This document shows, piece after piece, positions 10,818 to 21,632 of a stretch of DNA of 64,000 nt. Source of the stretch: Cladorrhinum sp. PSN259 (Eukaryota > Ascomycota > Sordariomycetes > Sordariales > Podosporaceae); assembly GCA_033725935.1 (NCBI GenBank), contig MU867067.1, positions 124,001 to 188,000 on the forward strand, given 5' to 3'. Made by a program: the position numbers and the translations under genes. Under the pieces are notes generated by a model. The model did not search any database. It was given only the letters and a program-made list of their open reading frames with translations, and had not been told where the DNA came from. The number at the start of each line of letters is the position of its first letter. Position 1 is the stretch's first letter.

Positions 10818-12060
10818 ATGGGTAATTATTCCCCCCCCTCGATGACCATCCATTACATAACTAACCATCAACACTCCCAATGATGCAGAGCTCCCACCAC
10901 ACGAATCACTCATTGACCGCCAACGCGATGCTCTCTACCACTACAACAAGGAATCACAGTCCAACACGGGCAATCCATGGCTCAAAGACCCAACCTACTT
11001 CAAGACATGCCGCATCTCGTCCGTCGCTCTGCTCAAAATGACCATGCACGCTCGCTCCGGAGGGACACTGGAAGTAATGGGCATGATGCAAGGATACATC
11101 GACAAGACAACTATAGTGGTCACGGACGCCTTTCGTCTCCCAGTCGAAGGAACCGAAACGCGCGTCAACGCGGCGGGGGAAGCAGACGAGTACCTGATCT
11201 CTTACCTCTCCGGGTGCAGAGACGAATCCCGACAGGAAAACATTGTGGGCTGGTACCATTCCCACCCGGGGTACGGATGCTGGCTATCGGGGATAGACGT
11301 TGAGACGCAAAAACTCCAACAAATGCAAGGGCCAATGGCTGCGATTGTTGTTGATCCCGACCGTACCGTCTCTGCCGGCAAGGTGGAGATTGGAGCTTTC
11401 AGGACGTACCCGGACGGATTTATGGGAGGATCGGGAGGCGGAGAGGTGGACGTGCCAATGAATAAAGCCGAGGATTTTGGTGCGCACGCCAGCAAGTACT
11501 ATGCGCTCGAGGTTGAACACTTCAAGAGCACGATGGATAACAAGTTGCTTGATTTGTTGTGGAATAAGTACTGGGTTCAGACTCTGGCGCAGAATCCTCT
11601 TTTGACGAATAGGGATTTCAGCAGTGCGCAGATGAGTGATTTGGGACAGAGGGTTAAGGATGCTGCTGGGGCTATTTGGAAGTCTGGTGGAGGGAGTGGG
11701 GGAAGTTCAAAGACGGGAGGAGGGGAGGGAAGCCTCACATCTGGATTGCCACTGGCGAATTCTAGTGCGGCGGTTGGAGGAGGAAGAAATGGATCTGTAT
11801 CTGGTGCTACTGCTTCTGGTGGTTCAAAAGCGGCGTCACAGCAGAGTTTTGATAGGATTTTGAGAGACGTTGGGCAGGTGGCTGCTAAGGAGAAGGCGGG
11901 GTTGATGGCTTCTGAGGTGAAGCAGGGTGTTTTTGGTGGGTTCAAGACGCCCAGGTGTGGTTGTCGTCCTCAGCAGCAACAGCCTGAGCAAAAAGAGCAG
12001 CCAGCTGCTGCTGAGGGTCAGGCTCCCCAGGCCCAAACCGGCGGTGCTGAGACAGCATAG
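10818..12060 (+). CDS. CSN5: COP9 signalosome subunit 5 (JAMM metalloprotease), two exons, 391 aa
   Basis: Exons are 10818-10821 (only ATGG) and 10889-12060, with a 67 bp intron that has a CTAAC branch site at 10861. Splicing gives an N-terminus beginning MELPPHESLIDRQRDALYHY, which matches the CSN5 pattern better than the unspliced frame. The MPN+/JAMM domain carries the zinc site: Glu63 in TLEVMGMM, then His125 and His127 in HSHPGYGCWLSGID, with Asp138. Family role: CSN5 is the catalytic subunit that removes Nedd8 from cullins, working in the nucleus inside the CSN complex. The region up to about residue 230 aligns with the CSN5 core (ALEV, LLWNKYWV, LLTN). The tail is unusual: a Gly/Ser-rich linker, a CGC motif and a Gln/Ala-rich end replace the usual short helical tail. 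Confidence 0.94.
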
Positions 12061-13072
12061 AAGGCGAAAAAAAAAGGAAGAGGGCCCTGACCTTAAGAGA
12101 TGACTTGGAGGAAGCATTTTCTACCTTTTCTTTTACTTTTTAGAGGGTTCCACGGAGCGAAAGAAATGATAAGGGTTTATCATTGTTTTTGTAGTTTTGC
12201 AATTGTAACGGCGTCATTAGGGAGATTAGCAGGCGGATGGGCAAAGGGATGGGTCTACAAAACGAAACAGAGCGGTGAATAAATAAAGACTGCATCTTGA
12301 TATTTCGACATTATTTGATTCATGGGTGACACTGGGCTACTTCTTTGATATCAATAGATCATGATTCCAGAGATCAGGGTGGGTGGACGTGGATATCAAT
12401 GCCCGGAGCTTTCAATCTGGGGCGTCATACATGTACAGCTTCCACCCCCATGTTTTAGCTCCGGGTTGATTTCATTGTCCGGAATTATTGTTGATGGTTC
12501 TTCTTGGGGACCTCGTTGCCTGCTTCCTGGGTGTATAATTGGCCCGGTTATAATAAGATAGCGGCAGGTGGAGTCAACAACTTCCAACTTCGGTTGGGTT
12601 ACCATGAAGGTGAGAGAGTGAACCCGGTGCCCGGGATGGCGGGTCGAGAGAGAAGGTTCTTAGTAAGCTGTATTTCTCGTGCACGGTTCCGTACTATCTC
12701 CGGCTTGATTTTCAAACGGTTGACGGATGAGAGTGGTGTGGATTTTGGAGACTGTAGTTGGAGAACTCCAGACTATCGTGAAAAGTTGTCCAATAGAATT
12801 CACTTGGTTAAATACTTTTTACACGTATATGCATGGTTCCCCGCACATTTCGTGTGGGAAATGCATGGGCCGATGGCGATGTTTCGATGATGATGATCAC
12901 GAGGGCCACGAGTTGGCCGTAGTGTTAGTAGGTTATCGTTAATATAAAAGGGGTTGGATGTCGAAAAACGAACCATTGCTTGAGGGTCGTGTATCTGTAC
13001 ATACTGTACACTAATAAATCGGTTTAAGCGAGTGCAACTTATTTTTGTAGTTGATATTATTTTGCAGCAGCC
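12061..13072. other. Intergenic region CSN5 to PhyH-like gene
   Basis: About 1 kb without a supported gene. It contains the CSN5 3' end and the promoter of the downstream dioxygenase, including the TATA-like element listed separately. The small reading frames at 12361-12942 have no recognisable domain. Confidence 0.6.
12943..12950 (+). promoter_or_regulatory. TATA-box-like element upstream of the PhyH-like dioxygenase
   Basis: The sequence TATAAAAG lies 123 bp before the ATG at 13073. It is a canonical TATA match, and the spacing allows a leader of about 90 bp. No experimental start site is known to me, so this is a motif-and-position call. Confidence 0.45.
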
Positions 13073-14104
13073 ATGCCAGCAGCGCCGACCACCTCAGTCC
13101 TTACTCCCGAAGAGAAGGAGCACTTCCTCACTCACGGCTGGGTCAAGATCCCGGCAGCCTTCACCAGAGAACAAGCCGAACCCATCACCCACAATGTCTG
13201 GACCCGTCTCGGTATGGACCCAAACGACAAGTCCACCTGGACTTCCCTGAGAATCAACATGCCCTCGCACAAGTCCTTTGACGCCTCTGAGCTGTGCCCC
13301 CGAGCCTGGGCGGCCATCACGGAGCTCTGCGGCGGTCAAGACCGCGTTCAAGAGGATGCCAAAATGTGGAGGGACTCCCTGATCGTCAACCTGGGCACCC
13401 CAGAGGGCGAAGGCAAGCCCATGCGCCCCCAGGACCTGGAAGGCTGGCACGTCGACGGTGACTTCTTCATACACTACCTCGACAGCCCCGAGCAGGGACT
13501 CCTCGTTATTCCCCTGTTCACCGACATCGTCCCCCACGGGGGCGGCACCATGATCTGCCCGCAGGCCATCCCCAAGCTCGCCAAGCACCTCTACGAACAC
13601 CCCGAAGGCGTGGACCCGAGGATGGGACTGAGGACCGATCCGGATTTCAGGCAGGAGAACAACCTCGACTGGTTCAACAACACGGCCAAGAGCTGCAGCG
13701 AGTTCGTCGAGGTCACGGGCAACCTGGGGGACGTCTACCTTCTTCACCCGCTGATGCTACACACTGCTTCGGATAATGCGCTGAGAAAGGTGCGGATCAT
13801 TACGAACCCGCCGATCGGGCTTAGGGAGCCCTTCAATTTCGATAGGGAGGATGGGAATTACAGCCTTGTGGAGCAGGTCACGCTCAGGGCGCTGGGGAAG
13901 GAGAGGTTGGAGGGGTGGAAGATTGCTACGCCCACTAGGGAGCAGGTGGTTCCCATGCGGGTAAAGATTCAGGAGGAGATGAAGAGGAAGGAGTTGGAGA
14001 GGTTGGAGGGTATCAGGAAGCAGCAGGAGGAGGAGGAGAAGTCGGCGGCGCAGAAGGAGAAGGGGACCGGGACGGGGGGAACGGTGGTTACTGCGGCGGC
14101 TTAA
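13073..14104 (+). CDS. Phytanoyl-CoA dioxygenase-like Fe(II)/2-oxoglutarate oxygenase, 343 aa
   Basis: A single exon encodes 343 residues. The iron-binding facial triad of PhyH-type enzymes can be read: His126 and Asp128 in GWHVDGD, and a distal His230 in HPLMLHTASDN followed by Arg residues suited to hold 2-oxoglutarate. Family knowledge: these are non-haem iron oxygenases that hydroxylate small molecules with 2-oxoglutarate and O2; the substrate cannot be told from sequence. There is no signal peptide. The last 45 or so residues form a charged Lys/Glu-rich helix, then a Gly/Thr/Ala tail, outside the catalytic fold. Codon use is strongly C-biased in the first half, suggesting good expression. 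It stands alone; neither neighbour suggests a pathway. Confidence 0.82.
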   Translation: MPAAPTTSVLTPEEKEHFLTHGWVKIPAAFTREQAEPITHNVWTRLGMDPNDKSTWTSLRINMPSHKSFDASELCPRAWAAITELCGGQDRVQEDAKMWRDSLIVNLGTPEGEGKPMRPQDLEGWHVDGDFFIHYLDSPEQGLLVIPLFTDIVPHGGGTMICPQAIPKLAKHLYEHPEGVDPRMGLRTDPDFRQENNLDWFNNTAKSCSEFVEVTGNLGDVYLLHPLMLHTASDNALRKVRIITNPPIGLREPFNFDREDGNYSLVEQVTLRALGKERLEGWKIATPTREQVVPMRVKIQEEMKRKELERLEGIRKQQEEEEKSAAQKEKGTGTGGTVVTAAA

Positions 14105-14445
14105 TTATGTATGTAGGGTGTGTGGAATACAGAGAGATACAGAATGATACCGATGGAATATGTATGTAGTGTATGATGTGCGGATAAACAAAGCAAAGAT
14201 AAGAGACCCCTGAATGTGATGTCCTCGGCAGAGAATAATAATAAATAACCGTCGCGGCTGTTCCCGCCAGACCTGGGATCTGATGCACTAAATCTTAAAT
14301 CCTTAGCGAAACAATCAATTGCCAAGGCGCTGCTGTTTGGGCGCACTCTTGGATTCTTAATTTATCTTTTTTGGGAGCCCCACGGTGCACGTCAGTTGCA
14401 CCTCAACCTTACAACTTCTCAAATCCCCAACCAGCTCAATTCAGG
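14105..14445. other. Intergenic region PhyH-like to WDR70-like gene
   Basis: This short spacer contains the dioxygenase 3' end and the leader of the WD40 gene. The WD40 frame is open upstream from 14371, but its first codon there is TTG, so I treat 14371-14445 as leader. Nothing else is recognised. Confidence 0.6.
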
Positions 14446-16200
14446 ATGGCCGACAGCGACAGCGATGACTACTGGGTCGAGGAACCCCAACTCGCCCGCG
14501 ATGACCCTATGCGCGCGTACATGCCGGCATCGTTTGGCAAGACATCCAAAGAAGCAAACATTGCAGCGCAAATAGAACAGACCAGAAGACAGGTCGAGAA
14601 GCCGCCACCAAAGGAGAAGAAGCTAAAAAAGGAAGCCTCTGACCCGGATAGTAATAGCGATTCTGATTCCGACGACGACTCCGAATCCGAATCCGACGAA
14701 GAAGACGCAGCCGAAAAGTTCCCCGTTACCCACGAAGTCATATTAAAGACCCATGAACGAACCGTTACCACGATCGCGCTGGACCCTGCTGGCGTTCGCA
14801 TGCTCAGCGGCTCTCTGGACAGCAAAATCAACTTTCACGATTTTTCGTCCATGACACCGACCACTCTAAGGGCTTTCAAGAGCGTGGATCCCTGGGAAGC
14901 GAATAAATCAGTATCGAACGATTCGCACCCGATCCAACATATCGAGTTCAGTCCGCTCTCGGGCAGTGTCTTCCTCTGTGTGACGGCGCATCCACAAGCC
15001 AAGATCATGTCGAGGGATGGAGATTTAGTAACCGAGTTCATCAAGGGCGATATGTATTTGCGTGACATGAACAACACCAAGGGGCACGTTGGCGAGATTG
15101 CGACAGGCACATGGCACCCGGCAGATCAGAACCTCTGCGTAACGGCTGGAGCGGACAGCACGCTCAGAATATGGGATATCAACTACAAGAGAAGCCAGAA
15201 GGATGTTATTGCTTTCAAGTCCAAGGCTGCTGGTTCCGCAGGGCGGACGAGGATGACAGCAGTCGCATGGGGTGCGCCACCATCAGGAGGTAGCCCAATG
15301 CTTGTGGCTGCTGCGTTGGACGGATCGCTCGTCATGTACGGTGGGAATGGACCCTTTGCTCGACCGTCGGGTGAAATTCGAGATGCGCATAAAGCAGATA
15401 CTTGGACTGGTGGTATTGACATTAGTTCCGACGGACGCATGGTCGTCACCCGAGGCGGCGACGGTCTGATAAAGCTTTGGGATACGCGCAAGTTCAAGGC
15501 GCCGCTGGTCAAGGTTGAGCACCCGTCAACTTCTGACAGGTATCCCATGACCAACATCAAGTACTCTCCCACATCCTCTTCCATCATTACTGGTTCAGCA
15601 TCTGGGCATCTTCACATTTTGAATCCAGGAAATCTTAGGCCCGAGCACGTTACCCCGATTACCCCTGGAGTTCCGCTTATCGTGGTTGACTGGCATCCCA
15701 AGCTCAACCAGATCCTTACCGGCTCCGCCAATGCCGAGACTCGGGTCCTCTACAACCCCAAGATCTCAAGTCGCGGTGCCCTCGAGGTCATGTCGCGCGC
15801 TCCCAAAGTGCGGCACATCGACGACGACCCCACCGCAACGATGGACCAGAGCATTGGCATGTCGGCTGATTCGATTGTCACGCCGGGCGCCATGATGGGC
15901 AACAAGAAGAGCGGTCTTACGGCGTCTGGGAAATCGAGAGATCCTCGGAGACCGCAGGTGCAGCAGATCACGCCTTTTATGCGCAGTCAACCTGATGAGA
16001 AACACATTTCGGAAAATATCCCGCTCAGTCGCATGTTGCACGAAGACCCGAGAGAGGCGTTGCTGAAGTATGCAGATGTGGCCAAGAAGGATCCCATGTT
16101 TACGAATGCGTGGAGCAAGACGCAACCGGTGACGCAGTATGCCGAGACGAGCGACGGGGAGGACGAAGAAGGGCCAGACAGGAAAAAGGTGAAGCGGTAA
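14446..16200 (+). CDS. WDR70: WD40-repeat protein of the WDR70/gastrulation-defective-1 family, 584 aa
   Basis: A single exon encodes 584 residues. The N-terminus (about 1-100) is charged and disordered, with an acidic Ser/Asp/Glu run near 65-90. It is followed by a WD40 propeller: HERTVTTIALDPAGVRMLSG near 105, a WD-type repeat ending LRIWDIN near 245, another ending LIKLWDTRKF near 345, and further blades to about 460. The C-terminal PFMRSQPDEKHISE segment and the DPREALLKYADVAKKDP segment match the conserved tail of WDR70 orthologues. Family knowledge: fission yeast and human WDR70 act in the nucleus with CRL4 in histone H2B ubiquitination and DNA-end resection. The ATG at 14446 is chosen because the frame upstream has no ATG. 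Confidence 0.87.
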   Translation: MADSDSDDYWVEEPQLARDDPMRAYMPASFGKTSKEANIAAQIEQTRRQVEKPPPKEKKLKKEASDPDSNSDSDSDDDSESESDEEDAAEKFPVTHEVILKTHERTVTTIALDPAGVRMLSGSLDSKINFHDFSSMTPTTLRAFKSVDPWEANKSVSNDSHPIQHIEFSPLSGSVFLCVTAHPQAKIMSRDGDLVTEFIKGDMYLRDMNNTKGHVGEIATGTWHPADQNLCVTAGADSTLRIWDINYKRSQKDVIAFKSKAAGSAGRTRMTAVAWGAPPSGGSPMLVAAALDGSLVMYGGNGPFARPSGEIRDAHKADTWTGGIDISSDGRMVVTRGGDGLIKLWDTRKFKAPLVKVEHPSTSDRYPMTNIKYSPTSSSIITGSASGHLHILNPGNLRPEHVTPITPGVPLIVVDWHPKLNQILTGSANAETRVLYNPKISSRGALEVMSRAPKVRHIDDDPTATMDQSIGMSADSIVTPGAMMGNKKSGLTASGKSRDPRRPQVQQITPFMRSQPDEKHISENIPLSRMLHEDPREALLKYADVAKKDPMFTNAWSKTQPVTQYAETSDGEDEEGPDRKKVKR

Positions 16201-17055
16201 GATGCGATGTATTCATGATTGTGATTCCATTCTACCTACATAGCCAGACATGACATTCCACGGCATAAAGCCTTTCAAGGGCTGTGAAATAATAATACAA
16301 GGGAGAATGAAATATATTGTAATGTCTGTTTCCGGTGTTTTGCCGTACGCCTGCAGGTGCCGAGGGCGTATTACCTAAGCTGTGACAAAACTTGCGCGTT
16401 TCAGCGGAGCCCTCAGCACAGGGCCACCTTCGCCCGCCGCGCCATTGCAATCTTCTCGGCTCTCTGCCTTCAACCTCTCCATCACTCCAAGGGGTGACCG
16501 CGCGCGCATCAAAAAAATCACCAGTCTTCCTTTGCGACTCATCGAGGCCATCTCGAAATCGCCGACAAAACACGGGACACGCGATTTGCCGTGCATTCCC
16601 ACCACCCACCACTATCACCCAGCCATAGTTTGGCCGTCTCTCACTTTTTTCACCACGCCCCGTCTAGACCATTTGCTATCCCACCAACGACCAGCCCTGC
16701 AAGTTTAACAATTGGCAATACGGAAATCGACGCGACAAGTCCAACCGACATTCATCCACCGCGACTTTTGTCCACCACCACGGCCACCCCCCGTCACCGT
16801 CACCACCCATCCTCCCCGTCGGTGCGCATTTCCGTTGGTCTTTTTTTCCGAACGCGCCCGGCGCACCTGTGGTTTTTGCAATACCAGCAACACCTGCACT
16901 CTCGTTTGCCGCGTCCACTTAACCGCATCCATCGACCTATCCATCCCACCAACCCACCACCGTGAGGGTTTCACAACCGCGACCCGCGATTGTCGATTGC
17001 TAGCATGCTCGGATATTCGACAAAACAATAAGTAGTTGACATCGCTGCCGTCGCC
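16201..17055. other. Intergenic region and leader upstream of the SNF21-type ATPase gene
   Basis: About 850 bp without a supported gene. From about 16590 on it is rich in C, CA and CCA runs, as in the leaders of sordariomycete nuclear genes. No structured RNA is seen. Confidence 0.6.
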
Positions 17056-17369
17056 ATGGCTAGTGTTCAAATGCCACCTGCGATGCAGCACACGGGCGCT
17101 GCCATCCCCGCAGGGATGACACAGGCCCAGGCTCAAGAAGTTTTCCAGGTTCGTGTCGCATTCAGTGTGCTTCATTGATGCAGTATGCTGACCTTCCTTT
17201 CAACGAACCAGAGGTATCAGGTAATGAAGCAGCAGGGCGTCCCCCCAACCGATCCCGAGTTCCAGAAGATCCAGGCCATGGTCACTGCCTTCCAGCGACA
17301 GCAAGTGTTCCAGAAGCAACAACATATGCAGATGCAAAAACAGGCTCATGCCCAGCAGATGCAAATATT

Positions 17370-17408
<39 letters not shown>

Positions 17409-20400
17409 AATGCAGAACGGCGCCAATGGGATTGTAAACCCTGGCCAAGTTGGCCGCGGTCCTCAGCCGGGCGCTGTCCAGACAACTATGCCTCCTTCAA
17501 CGACAGCACTCGGCGCATCCGCTCTCCCTGCCTCTTCCAACTCTCCAGGCGGTGGAAGCGTTAACTCTGCTGGCGGTGGCCCATCATCCCAGAGCAACCA
17601 ACGAAAGCCTCAGTTTAGCCTGGCACAGCTCAACTTACTAAGAACCCAAATTACAGCTTTCAAGTCGCTCAGCAAAAATACTGGCATCCCCGCGCAAGTG
17701 CAGAAGGAAGTGTTCGAGTTTCGTCAGCGTCGCCAGGCCCAATTGAGTGAGCAAGACGCTCAAGCATCTGTCGCAAGTGGTGATGCCCCGGCACAAGATA
17801 CACCCAAATCTGGTCCCAACGGAGCCGTTGCCTCTCAGACTTCAGAGGTTTCAATACCAAATCCAAAGACTTATAAGACACTCAAGAACCCCTACGACGG
17901 TAGCCTCGTGAGAAAAACCATCTCGTATTTGGACCACACACGGCGGAAGAACCGGCTCATCATTCCAGGAATCTTCCCCGCCGGAATTGACTTTGAGCAA
18001 CTGAGGAATGATCGCGAAAAGATTGTCTTCAACCGCATGAGCGCCAGATATGCCGAGCTCAAGAGCCTTCCCGGCAACCTGGCGCATTGGGACACCACGA
18101 GTGAAATTGTTGTGGCCGATGACACTGCCAAGAGGAAAGCACTCATTGAAATGAAGTGTCTTGAGCTCTACTCCAAACAGCGCGCTTTGAGAGAAAAAGT
18201 TGGGAAACAGATGATTCACTACGATAATCTAGCCATGACCACTAACCGATCCCAATACCGTCGCATGAAGAAGCAGAATGTCAGGGAAGCCCGCATCACC
18301 GAGAAGCTCGAGAAGCAGCAGCGCGATGCTCGTGAGCACAAGGAGCGCAAGAAGCACGTCGACTACCTGCAAGCAGTATACAACCACCGCGCCGAGATCC
18401 TCAACAACGGCCAGGCCCAGCGGAACAAGACTCAGAAGCTTGCTCGTCTCATGTATTCTCACCATTTCAACATCGAGAAGGAAGAGCAGAAGCGTATCGA
18501 GAGAACTGCCAAGCAGCGTCTGCAGGCCTTGAAGGCCAACGACGAAGAGGCCTACCTCAAGCTGCTCGACCAGGCAAAGGATACTCGTATCACTCACTTG
18601 CTTCGCCAGACCGATGGTTTCTTGCACCAGCTTGCCTCATCAGTGCGCGCCCAGCAACGACAGGCTGCCGAGCGCTATGGTGACAATGATGCAGAGGATT
18701 TGCCCGAGGAAAGCGAGGGCGAAGACGACGGTGGCGAATCCAGAAGCAAGATCGACTACTATGCTGTTGCTCATCGCATCAAGGAGGAGGTCACAGGACA
18801 AGCTTCTATCCTGGTCGGTGGCACTCTCAAGGAGTATCAGGTCAAGGGTTTGCAGTGGATGTTGTCTCTATACAACAATAATCTCAACGGTATCTTGGCT
18901 GATGAAATGGGTCTCGGAAAGACAATTCAGACCATCAGTTTGGTGACCTATTTGATTGAGAGGAAGATGCAAAACGGCCCGTACCTGGTCATTGTACCCC
19001 TCAGTACATTGACTAACTGGAATCTGGAATTCGACAAGTGGGCACCATCCGTAACCAAGATTGTCTACAAGGGACCTCCGAACGCCAGAAAACTGCAACA
19101 AGAGAAGATCCGACAAGGCAAGTTCCAGGTCTTGCTCACAACATACGAATATATCATCAAGGACCGACCACTGCTGAGCAAGATCAAGTGGTTCCACATG
19201 ATTATTGACGAGGGTCACCGTATGAAGAATTCCAACTCCAAGCTCAGCGCCACGATTCAGCAGTACTACAGCACCCGATTCCGTCTCATCCTGACTGGTA
19301 CTCCGCTCCAAAACAACTTGGCCGAATTGTGGGCCATGCTCAACTTCGTCCTGCCGAATATCTTCAAATCTGCACAAACATTCGATGAGTGGTTCAGCGC
19401 GCCTTTTGCAAACACGGGTACGCAAGACAAGATGGAGCTCACGGAAGAAGAACAGATTTTGGTTATTCGTCGTCTGCACAAGGTGTTGCGGCCGTTCTTG
19501 CTGCGCCGTCTCAAGAAGGATGTCGAAAAGGATCTCCCGGACAAGACGGAGAAGGTCATCAAGTGCAAGTTCTCGGCACTGCAGTCTCGTTTGTACAAGC
19601 AGATGGTTACCCACCAGAAGATTTTGGTCAGCGACGGAAAGGGTGGCAAGACTGGTGCTCGAGGTCTCAGCAACATGATCATGCAGCTGCGCAAGCTTTG
19701 CAATCATCCTTTTGTGTTCGACGAGGTAGAGAACCAGATGAACCCCATGAACGTGAGCAACGATCTTCTTTGGAGATCGGCTGGCAAGTTCGAGCTTCTG
19801 GACAGGATTTTGCCCAAGTACAAGGCGACGGGCCATCGTGTTCTGATGTTCTTCCAAATGACCGCTATCATGGACATTATGGAAGACTTCCTGCGCTTCC
19901 GTGGCATTTCATACCTTCGACTCGATGGTACTACCAAGTCCGAGGACCGTTCTGACCTTCTGAGGGAGTTCAACCGACCTGACTCGCCATACTTCATGTT
20001 CCTGCTCTCCACCCGTGCTGGTGGTCTGGGTCTGAACTTGCAGACGGCTGACACGGTCATCATTTACGACTCTGATTGGAATCCTCACCAGGATTTGCAG
20101 GCTCAAGATCGTGCCCATCGTATCGGTCAGAAGAACGAAGTGCGCATTCTGCGCCTCATCAGCTCCTCCTCCGTCGAAGAGAAGATTTTAGAACGTGCCA
20201 GATACAAGCTTGACATGGATGGCAAGGTCATTCAGGCCGGTCGTTTCGATAACAAGTCCTCTGAAACGGATCGTGATGCTATGCTGAGGACACTGTTGGA
20301 ATCCGCAGAGGCTGAAGTTGGTGACCAGGAGGAGATGGACGATGAGGAGCTCAACATGATTCTGGCACGATCGGAAGACGAGCTTGTCGTTTTCAACAAG

Positions 20401-21632
20401 CTTGATCAGGACCGAGATCAAGACCCTCTCTACGGTACCGCACCGGGCTGCAAGGCCGTCCCGCGTCTGATGGCCGAGAATGAACTCCCCGAAATCTACC
20501 TCAGCGAGGGTAACCCAGTTGAGGAGGAGGCAGAGGTTATTCTGGGCCGTGGTGCTCGTGAGCGTACTAAAGTAAAGTACGATGATGGGCTTACGGAGGA
20601 GCAGTGGCTTATGGCTGTTGATGATGATGAAGACTCGCCTGAGGCAGCAGCTGCTCGGAAACACGCACGGAAAGAGAGGCGTGAGAACAATAAACTTAGG
20701 AAGGTTACCACCGTTAACGCATCATTAGAGAACTCGCCCGCTGCCAGTCGCGCTAGTACTGAGGAGGTCGAAACGCCTGTCAAGAAGCGAGGTCGCAAGC
20801 CAGGGTCCAAGAACCAGGAGAAGCGCAAGGCTGAAGATGGTGATGACGAGCCTCCCGCCAAGAAGCGCCGCGGCGGCGGGCCAGGTCGTCCCAAGGGCAG
20901 CGTGAATGGCGGTGGTGGCGGCGGAAGTGGTGGTTTGTATGGAGGCGTGCGCGGCAAGCTACAACAGGCTCTCAGAAGGATTTACGACAACTTGATGACT
21001 CTTGCGGTAGACGATGATGAGCCGCTTCCGCCAGACGAAGACGATGATGAGCCGACCAAGCGCCTAATCATCGGGCCCTTCGTCAAGCTCCCCCCCAAGC
21101 GCGAGTGGGCGGACTATTATGTCATCATCACAAACCCCATCTGCATGACGGACATCCAAAAGAGGATCAAGAAGGAGGAGTACAGCTCGCTTGCGGAAAT
21201 GAGAAGGGACCTGGATCTTCTTATCAAGAACTGCAGGACTTTCAATGAGGAGACGAGCGGGATTTGCATGGATGCTAATATCATAGAGGTTAGTTTTTTT
21301 CGCCCCAGTGTTTTCTATCTCGAGATGGTGTGTATACTGACTGGTGGAAAATACAGAAATTTTTCATTGGTGAATTCGACAGGGAACTCGCCGATCCTGA
21401 TCTTCGCGCTCTCGAGGACCCGTCCTCGGTTGCTTCATCTGTTAAGGATGTGTCGGTTGCTCCTTCCACTGCTGCGGATGCTACTCCTCAGCCTTCTGTT
21501 ACAGCTTCTTCGGCTCCTCCTATTGTTACCACCACTACGACGAGGATCAAGCTCGTGTCTTCTAACAACACTTCGAATGGCACGAGTCTGATGAATGGGG
21601 GCAGTAGTGGGTTTCAAAGCGATGAGGATTGA
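17056..21632 (+). CDS. SNF21: SNF2-family chromatin remodeler, RSC-type ATPase (SNF21/STH1), three exons, 1481 aa
   Basis: Exons are 17056-17148, 17212-21288 and 21357-21632; both introns have CTGAC branch sites. Order of parts: a Gln-rich N-terminus with a (CAG)11 tract near residue 85; a QLQ-like motif (LAQLNLLRTQITAFKS) near 167; a basic HSA helix around 370-450; the DEAD-like lobe with Walker A DEMGLGKT (595-602) and DEGH (697-700); LTGTPLQNNL; the helicase C lobe with STRAGGLGLNL and QAQDRAHRIGQ; a SnAC segment; AT-hook-like RGRKPG and GRPKG motifs near 1220-1260; and a bromodomain from about 1280 to 1400, crossed by the last intron. Family role: ATP-driven nucleosome sliding and ejection in the nucleus, as catalytic subunit of RSC/SWI-SNF. 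The bromodomain and STH1-like layout favour RSC. Unspliced intron 2 stays open and would give a different Leu-rich tail. Confidence 0.95.
17371..17409 (+). repeat. (CAG)11(CAA)2 polyglutamine microsatellite inside SNF21
   Basis: Eleven CAG codons run from 17371 to 17403, followed by two CAA codons. They encode a run of Gln in the disordered N-terminus of the remodeler. This is length-variable type sequence and is probably polymorphic between strains. Confidence 0.95.

Noticed and set aside
13094..13747. 217-codon minus-strand frame opposite the PhyH-like gene
   Set aside because: It is rich in Val, Gly and Asp as expected from the complement of a C-biased gene, with no recognisable motif.
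18868..19857. 329-codon open frame on the minus strand inside SNF21
   Set aside because: It lies wholly antisense to the conserved ATPase core, has no domain and reflects codon bias of the real gene.
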